Assembly (NCBI GenBank): GCA_949126835.1
Contig: OX421502.1
Coordinates: forward strand, 32,531,227 to 32,595,226
Direction: 5' to 3'
DNA from: Anisus vortex
Taxonomy: Eukaryota > Mollusca > Gastropoda > Planorbidae
Length of the DNA: 64,000 nucleotides
Shown: piece after piece, positions 57,362-64,000 of the stretch
Numbering within the stretch: position 1 is the stretch's first letter
Layout of the letters: each line of letters begins with the position of its first letter
Position numbers and translations under genes: made by a program
Notes under the pieces: generated by a model
Seen by the model: only the letters and a program-made list of their open reading frames with translations
Databases searched by the model: none
What the model was told of the DNA's origin: nothing

Positions 57362-57786
57362 CTGGAAAAAAAAGTACTTGAGTAAGAACTTTGAAACAAA
57401 TTATTTTAAAAGATTGTACATATTTTTAACACCTGCAACTGTAACCTGTAACTTCCAATTTACGGTAGTCTTTATAACACAGGGAACCTTTAAAACAATC
57501 ATTTTTTATTATACCTAGCCATGAATATTGGCTAGTAATGACCCTTTCAGCTCTTTTCTAAATTATTAGTAAATTTGTTCTAATTTTTAAATGTTTTCTT
57601 AAGAGTAAGTTGATGGGTCCCCTACAGATAATGCATATTCTAGTAGGCCTACAGGTCTAACTAATGTGAGATATTAAGATAGCATTTTAGTTTTATATTC
57701 TTATATTACATTTGTAAAATTCCTTTTTTATGAAGCCTAATGTCAATCATACAATCAATATATATAATTGCAGTGAGTTTGTTTAT

Positions 57787-57792
<6 letters not shown>

Positions 57793-57824
<32 letters not shown>
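57793..57824. repeat. (AT)n microsatellite
   Basis: Sixteen TA units in the first intron of the NuMA-like gene. Confidence 0.95.
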
Positions 57825-57829
<5 letters not shown>

Positions 57830-58764
57830 TGCTATAGGTGCCTAGGCTGACCAATCAAGCACAAAAGTTAAATGTATAAATTGGAAACAACCTCCAAAAG
57901 AAATGTGTGTTATTTAAACAATATTGCTTAATTGGTTAATAAAAAATAAAATATATGGAGGTGGAAAGAACAAGGAAGTGAGGAACAAATGATCAAATGA
58001 AATTATATAGCGAGGTTGTAGGGGAAAAACTGCAAGGAGAAATGATGCACTATTTATGGAAGGGGGGGGGGCTGACAATAACTCAACAGACTGGATTAAT
58101 TCTGAACTGGTCTACAGTTTCACCCTATCCTTTATAGAATTTATAGGACAAATTATTATTTTATCTAATTATCAATAAAATAGGCCTAATAGAAATATTT
58201 TCTAGAACTAGAATTTTAACTTAAAACTTATAATAACGCTTAGCTTAGCATTATATGAAGAACTGTGCTAATATTTAATTATAATTTAATATAATCACTC
58301 CGATAAATAAGCCTAAATTTATATTTATAATTATAAGCGTATAATTATAAGCTATTTCAACTAGTAGGGCCTACCTAGCTCTAATTACTAGTATAGTACT
58401 ATAGTAATAGTAATAAGAAGAGTGATAGATATATCGTATTCATGTAGGCTAGTAGCCTTCTGGTAATCCGGGGAAAAAAAGCCTTACTTGAAAGCAAACA
58501 AACTTTTCGATAGGCAACTCATTACTACGAACAACTGACAACTTAGACTTAGAAGCTCAGCCCCAGTCTCACCGGGCCCAGTACCAGTACTAACTGAGTA
58601 GGCCTACTTAGTACTTAGACATCAGCACTACACTGTCTAGACTAGAAGTAGAAGACTAGCCGGTTTTCTTTTAAAAGTACGGGTAATTAAACGAGAAAAA
58701 AAGAATAATCCTGTTCTATAAATAAATATCTAGGCTATACTTTATGTTTATCTAACATTCTTAC

Positions 58765-58880
58765 CCATAAACTCAAATTCAGATTAGCCGCTATAAAGTG
58801 TATAAGGAAGTTATCAATCAAGACAAAATTCAAGACCGCTATTCAAACTACACCGGCGTCACCGGTATCGGTCTTATCCT
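58765..58880 (-). other. Candidate non-coding first exon of the NuMA-like gene
   Basis: Minus-strand sequence ends in a strong donor ATGG|GTAAGAATG at 58764. The upstream part (58845-58880) is locally CG-rich (ACCGGCGTCACCGG). It would splice to the acceptor at 57361. The transcription start is not defined by sequence alone. Confidence 0.45.
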
Positions 58881-59147
58881 CGGGTTTTCTGCTTTAACAA
58901 AAATCCACAAAGCCTGCTGACACTTAATTAATTACCATGTGTGAATGGTCTTTTGTAACTAATTTTTGTTACTATCCATACATTTTAGAATTGTTTTTTT
59001 TTCTTTTCTGCATTCATATTTATAAAATAATTCAACCATGATCGAAATGAGACCGATAACTGTTTCAATAGACAATGTAATGTAAATATGCCACTGACCC
59101 ATATATAGATCAGTGGGTTATTTTGTTGTCCACAGTAACCATACAAG
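58850..59147. promoter_or_regulatory. Putative bidirectional promoter between the NuMA-like gene and LRRC51
   Basis: About 300 bp separates the likely first exon of the minus-strand gene from the plus-strand ATG. Near the plus gene lies TATATAGATCAGTGGG (59102-59117), with an inverted CCACTGA/TCAGTGG pair (59091-59116). The ATG itself is in CAAGATGGCGAC, 11 of 12 bases of the TISU initiator-plus-start element known from short-5'UTR genes (it also fits YY1). Confidence 0.5.
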
Positions 59148-62100
59148 ATGGCGACTGATTCAAAAACTAGGTGAGTTAAACCAAAGTTTAGCCCTAATTT
59201 GGACCGAAAATTCGTAATCATACATTTTTGTTTAAATAGAACTGTCATAAAACTTTACTTACTGTAGTTACTATTACTACATATTTAAAACACTCCGACT
59301 CCATCAAAATCAAATTCAAATTATATGACAAATTCAATGCCATCAAATTCATCAATGAATTCATTATTCATTGTAATTGTAATTCCATAGACTATAATAT
59401 ACATGGACCGCTTGCTTTAGTTTTTCTGCTAAATGATGACTCGAAATACTGCTTATTTCGGAATTCCCGATTCTAAATGAAGTAATTGTAATACAAATTC
59501 CGTTTTATTGAATCGCACCATTTTTGTTAGAAATTTTGTGCGTCAATCTATGACTAAGATATGGACGCTATGGATGAGGAAGTTTTTGTTGATGAATTGA
59601 AAGGCATACTGGAGGTAAATGTTCAAATTAAATAATTACTTATTGAAGAAGTATGGAGTTTATCTGTTAGACTCGTGTTCGGTGTATATTATAGTCTATG
59701 GTATGTCTGCTATATGATGACTTGAAACACTGATGATCGGAATTCCCGATTCTAAATAACCTAATTGCTATACCGGAAAAAAAGTTATTGATATACAAGT
59801 TCCATGATTTTCTCAATGAAAAATTAAAATCGAAAGTAGTACAGAGGGGAAACATTTATAGATCAGTGTGGTGTGCGCACGGAAAAAAGAAAATAAGCTC
59901 TAAAAATAGAGCAGGCGGTCCATCTTATTATAGTCAATGATATATTAATAGGCCTACAAGTATTCATTTAAAGTCGAAAAAAATGCGATTTAATAAAACG
60001 GAACTTGTATTACAATTACTTCATTTAGAATCGGGAATTGCAAAAAACAGAAGATAATAGCATAAAAAACTAAAGCAAGCGGTCCATGTATATTATAGTC
60101 TATGGTAATTCAATGATGCCATCATATCAATATCATCATTGCATCAATCAGGTAGCCTACTCAACCTACTGTACTACTTTTAATGTGCACTGTAACACTG
60201 TACAGTTAAGTTAGAAAGCTAAGGTCCATATAACTATAAATTATAACATAGTAATTAACAAAAATGATCTGGCAATCCTTAGCCTACGTCTTACGTTTTA
60301 CATTATCCAAATTCTAATTCGGTAGCCTACATTGTCACAACTTTGATTGTGCTAAAAAAATACCTATTATAATTATTATTGAAGTTATTAATAATTATTA
60401 GCATTATCATTAATAATTGATGATGCAAAGTTTTCCCACCGCTAATAGCCAAACTAATAGCACATGCACATTTTACAATTTAAGTCAAGTGTCAGAAATA
60501 TGTTTTATTTTGTTTCAGATCCTTTAAAAAAATATTTTTTTTTATAGCCTAGATTCTAGATGTTCAAAATTATTTTCAAATATGCGATAGGACTACAATT
60601 TAAAAGAAATGGCCTATGTGATTTTATTAGTGATGGTAATCTAATATCCTCCCCCCCCCTTAAATTCATAGTTTTGTATTTTGGTAAAAAAATTTGTAGC
60701 ATTGTGATTTTTTTGTAAATCAGACAGAACTGGCTAAAGCCTACTATGCTATTACTATAGGTATACTGGCTATAATGATAGAGTCATAAATAGTGATAAA
60801 ATAGGCTTATAATTCCCTTTCAAATATAAAAAAATATTTTAAAACAGTAGTTATATATAGACCTAAATTCCTGCAACATTTTTTATACAATGGTCTATTT
60901 TACTTTTTAACCAATATAGATAATTTTGGCAATATTTAAAATTGTATTGATTTTAAAAGATTATAGTTATTGTCATGGTAATTATTAAGCTATAAAGTAT
61001 AGTGAAGTTATGTTATAATGTGACTTTTATTATATTTATTTGTCCTCTTTGCAAATCCTGAGTTCATTTATAATAATATTAAATATCATATCATTGCCCA
61101 TAATCAAATGGTATTCAAAATGATTAGATTTGATAATTGGTAGTATAGATCCATTACTGATATTGACTATTAGTATTGGTTTTAAAAATATTTTTCCCCA
61201 GTGTTTTGCCAATAGAATCAAAGCCTCCAAAGAAAGTTAAACTTAATGAGATTGTTCCTCCAGTGGATTTCTCTTTCCTTCATTTGGCATCACTTGAAGG
61301 TGAGTGACACATACTATTGGCCTTGTACCAACTTTACTATTTATGTCATACATTTTTACAGAGTCTTCATTCAGGAGACGAAAACTCTGATACAGTGCCC
61401 TCACATAGGAAAGGGCAGAGGGGGGCATATGCCTGGGGGCGACACTTCCAGGGGAGGGCGGCAAATGTAGTCTAAATATAGCAAATATAGCACTAAACAA
61501 GCAGTTACAGTATGCAAGTGGGCGGCGCTGAAACTTTTGCCCTGGCGCGCTACATAAGCTTGTAAAGGCCCTGCTCTGATAGCCCTGGATATTAATGCTG
61601 TAGTATTGCATAATGCCGCCACATCTCCATAGCGATCAATGAAAAGTGGGTTCCTTCTTATCTATGGATGAAATATATTCTTGTATTTTATCTTATCTTT
61701 ATGAATATGGGGCACAGCGGCCATAACACGCTCAGCTGGCATACTGTGGGTTCAAATCCTGGTGAAGAAGGCTAGGGTTTGATCCCTGGACTGTGGATGT
61801 CCCTGAGTCTACTCAACTCTGATAGGTACCTGACCTCAGTTAGGGATAAGTAAAGGTGGCTGAATATTGGAATATTGTGCTGGCCACATCCTAGTAGGCC
61901 TATGGGCATGAAAACTAGAGAACGCTGCTTTGAATAAACCCATTATCTTTGGTGCAATATTAATATTAATAAAAGCATAAACTTTTTTGTGGGAGTCAAT
62001 CAATAACTCTCAGATGAGCATGGCCCAACAAACAGCATCAACAGATGGATTGATAGCTTAAGATTGAAACCACATAAATTTCCCAAAGTTTAGAATAACA

Positions 62101-64000
62101 ACTTATTATCTCTCAGCCTGTTGAAGCTCTGCTATTTTTTTTTTTTTTTAGTGAGAGTGAGACGGGCACCAAAATATTTAGATTAGGCAATGTTTGTATT
62201 ATTATAATTATTTATATGCTGTCTTTCTTTCTTTTTTTTATCTCGTACAATAGAATGTGAAAAAGAAGAGCCAAGAGATTTGTCTCCCCAAAAACCAAAC
62301 AAAAAGAAAACCGAGCAGGATGTGCCTGAGAAATCTAATAGTGTCTATTTGAAGCTAAATAATAACGGGCTAAAGGAAATTACAAAGCTGATGTCCATTG
62401 CCAGCATATACTTCAAAAATCCAAACAATATCAGCTGGCTAGACCTGTCTTTTAATTTCCTGAACTGTATTGATCCGGTGAGCACACAAAAATTAAGATG
62501 TTTTAAAAAAATGTATAGGAACAAAATTAACCAAAAATGTTATATTTGGATATATTAAATATAAATTTTGGTTCATTCTAAATAGTTCAGTTTAAAATAA
62601 ACCTAGACCATACTAAAAATTTTAAAAAGTATGTATAGTTAATTTTTTAAAGCACTTGTAACCTAAATTATATTATGATAATACAATTGCACATTTAGCA
62701 GAAGTTCAAGTTTAAAAACAATATTAGCTGACTATGGAATGAGTTCTTTGCATTATTGAAAAATTCTGTTAGGCTTTATAAAACCTTTAACTTTAATGTA
62801 TATTGGCCTATTTTTTTGTTTTTTTATTTATGCAGGCAAATATTTAAAAAACAACAACTATTGACCTTATCTCATTATGGTAGACCTACATAATTTCTTG
62901 TTTTCATCTCTATTTTCCTGAATAATTCAAATTACTTTTGATAAGCATCAACACTTTTACCTCACGTCTGCTTTTCCTTACCTTTACCTCTGTCAGTCCT
63001 TTTTATTTTGTGCTACCATAACGTGGTATGCCTGTCTGTCTTTTAATCTTTTGTTTCTAAGTCATGATAAAGTTTCGGATTTTTCCAAAGCCTGTTGCTT
63101 AATTTTATTGAACAACGTTCATCTTGTTTTTTTTTAAATTCAGAAACCTCCTTCTTGATTTTATAGTAAACAAATATATAGGAAGAATAGATTTAGGAAA
63201 GTATTTTATAATGTGAATTTGTATTATCATTTGTGTTTAGCAATTACATGACATTCTTGCAGGTCCTCACTCAATTTGAAAGTCTGAAGATTCTCTACCT
63301 TCATGGGAATGAAATTGGAGACATAAAAGAGATCAACAAACTAACAAGTTGTACCAAATTGACAAAACTTACACTTCATGGCAATGAAATAGAAAAAATT
63401 AAGGTCTGTTTTAGTTTAACCCAATTTTACTTTCACTCAAACATATATTAACAAACTTAATATTTTAATGGTGGTATTTTAAGTCAAGAAATTTGTATTT
63501 TGTATTGGCGAGGTGAACTTTATGTAAAACATGGGTCATACATGCTATTCATTCATGTAATATTATTATTTTTTTTTGGCAACCAAATTTAATTTCTGTT
63601 AAAGAAGATTACCTCATAATATATGAAGCATGAAAGGCCCATAATCACTATGTGCGACTTTGTAACGTTCTGTTCAGGGGAATACTCTGAAGCGTTGAAT
63701 TGAAAAAGAAGGCCAAAGCCCTCCATGGGCTGTAGAGCCACAGATGATGATGATGATGTTGAATTAAAACTCTTTTATGAATTTTCTAATACTTTTTGCA
63801 GGTAAAAGTCCAAAAAGTTTTCATGTTTTGTAAACTGTTTCAATGTGAATTTCTCCTGCAGGGCTACAGGTTTTTTGTATTGGCGGCACTGCCAAATCTG
63901 GTGAACTTTGACTTCAGCATTGTAACCAAGGGAGATAAAGTCACAGCTAAAACTTTTAAAGGCTTCTACAACCCAGACAAATCTAAGAAGTTGAATAGGG
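59148..64000 (+). CDS. LRRC51: LRRC51 (leucine-rich repeat-containing protein 51), 3' end outside window
   Basis: Exons are 59148-59170, 61202-61299, 62254-62477, 63263-63403 and 63862->64000. Donors are GTGAGT, GTGAGT, GTGAGC and GTCTGT, and all phases close. The first 208 residues are covered. Residues 30-35 (PPVDFSF) match the conserved N-terminal PPLDYSF. LRRs follow: YLKLNNNGLKEI (72-83), WLDLSFNFLNCIDP (102-115), LYLHGNEIGDIKEINKL (126-142) and LTLHGNEIEKI (151-161). The LRR cap is GYRFFVLAALPNLVNFDFS (163-181), then TKGDKVTAK as in vertebrate TKADRTTAE. The human protein is about 190 residues, so only a few C-terminal residues should be missing. Its N-terminal lysine-rich linker (44-66) is longer than I recall for vertebrates. 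Function is poorly known. It is transcribed divergently from the NuMA-like gene. Confidence 0.93.
59396..60104. mobile_element. Long-terminal-inverted-repeat element, copy B, 7-bp target duplication
   Basis: Same ends as copy A (CATAGACTATAATATACATG and its inverse) and the same internal order. It is flanked by GTAATTC at 59389-59395 and 60105-60111. It is longer than copy A and retains 59561-59614, an 18-codon open segment ending at a GTAAAT donor. It lies in intron 1 of LRRC51. Confidence 0.87.
61393..61573. mobile_element. hAT MITE with perfect 8-bp target duplication in LRRC51 intron 2
   Basis: Ends are CAGTGCCCTCACA (61393) and TGTAAAGGCCCTG (to 61573); 10 of 13 bases pair. CTCTGATA flanks both sides (61385-61392 and 61574-61581). 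The interior is G-rich and non-coding. Confidence 0.85.
61705..61935 (+). mobile_element. tRNA-derived SINE, family A, in LRRC51 intron 2
   Basis: GGTTCAAATCCTGGTGAAGA at 61750, 'tgtccctgagtctactcaac', 'taggtacctgacctcagtta', 'agtaaaggtggctgaat' and the 'gaacgctgctttgaat' end. Confidence 0.83.
63635..63760 (+). mobile_element. LINE 3' terminus with (GAT)n tail in LRRC51 intron 4
   Basis: 'gccaaagccctccatgggct', 'gtagagccacag', then five GAT units. This is the 3' end type of the LINE fragments at 13990 and 44995. Confidence 0.55.

Overview
The window is eukaryotic and AT-rich. It is gene-poor and packed with old and recent transposable elements. Introns with GT..AG borders, many tRNA-derived SINEs, (ATT)n- or (GAT)n-tailed LINEs and numerous hAT relics suggest a mollusc, most probably a heterobranch or freshwater pulmonate snail. 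That assignment is an inference from overall character; no database search was possible.

Three protein-coding loci are well supported. (1) A minus-strand gene at 3789-13542 encodes a small single-Ig-domain type I membrane protein: signal peptide exon 13396-13542, Ig exon 5323-5568, membrane and tail exon ending at 3789. Its 7.8 kb first intron is a nest of transposons. (2) A minus-strand gene at 42111-57215, with a 5' UTR exon near 58765, was assembled here from 20 coding exons in consistent phase. It encodes an 821-residue NuMA-like mitotic spindle protein: an N-terminal hook-like domain, a central coiled coil, then a C-terminal LGN/Pins-binding-like motif and basic tail. (3) A plus-strand gene at 59148->64000 is LRRC51, whose last coding bases lie beyond the window. 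Genes 2 and 3 are head-to-head, with about 0.3-0.4 kb between the NuMA first exon and the LRRC51 ATG. As I recall the human map, NUMA1 and LRRC51/LRTOMT are also divergent neighbours at 11q13.4, so this looks like ancient conserved microsynteny around a shared promoter. A fourth, incomplete locus is a plus-strand signal-peptide exon at 1996-2192 that resembles the first exon of gene 1.

The rest is mostly mobile DNA. Region 1-19 kb holds Ig exons, SINEs, an EN/RT LINE interrupted by an hAT element with a perfect 8-bp target duplication, a 19-bp minisatellite and a CCGG-rich hAT element with a perfect 8-bp duplication. Region 19-33 kb holds hAT and LINE relics, a three-unit tandem module with hairpins, and a broken THAP-type gene. 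Region 33-38 kb holds a long-terminal-inverted-repeat element with a 7-bp target duplication, and an hAT transposase relic split by a LINE that itself carries a 454-bp tandem duplication. Region 42-58 kb is the NuMA gene, whose introns hold three minisatellites; one copies a 5' splice site and another abuts one. Region 59-64 kb is LRRC51, whose first intron carries a second full copy of the 7-bp-duplication element. No bacterial genes, CRISPR arrays, rRNA or canonical tRNA genes were found.
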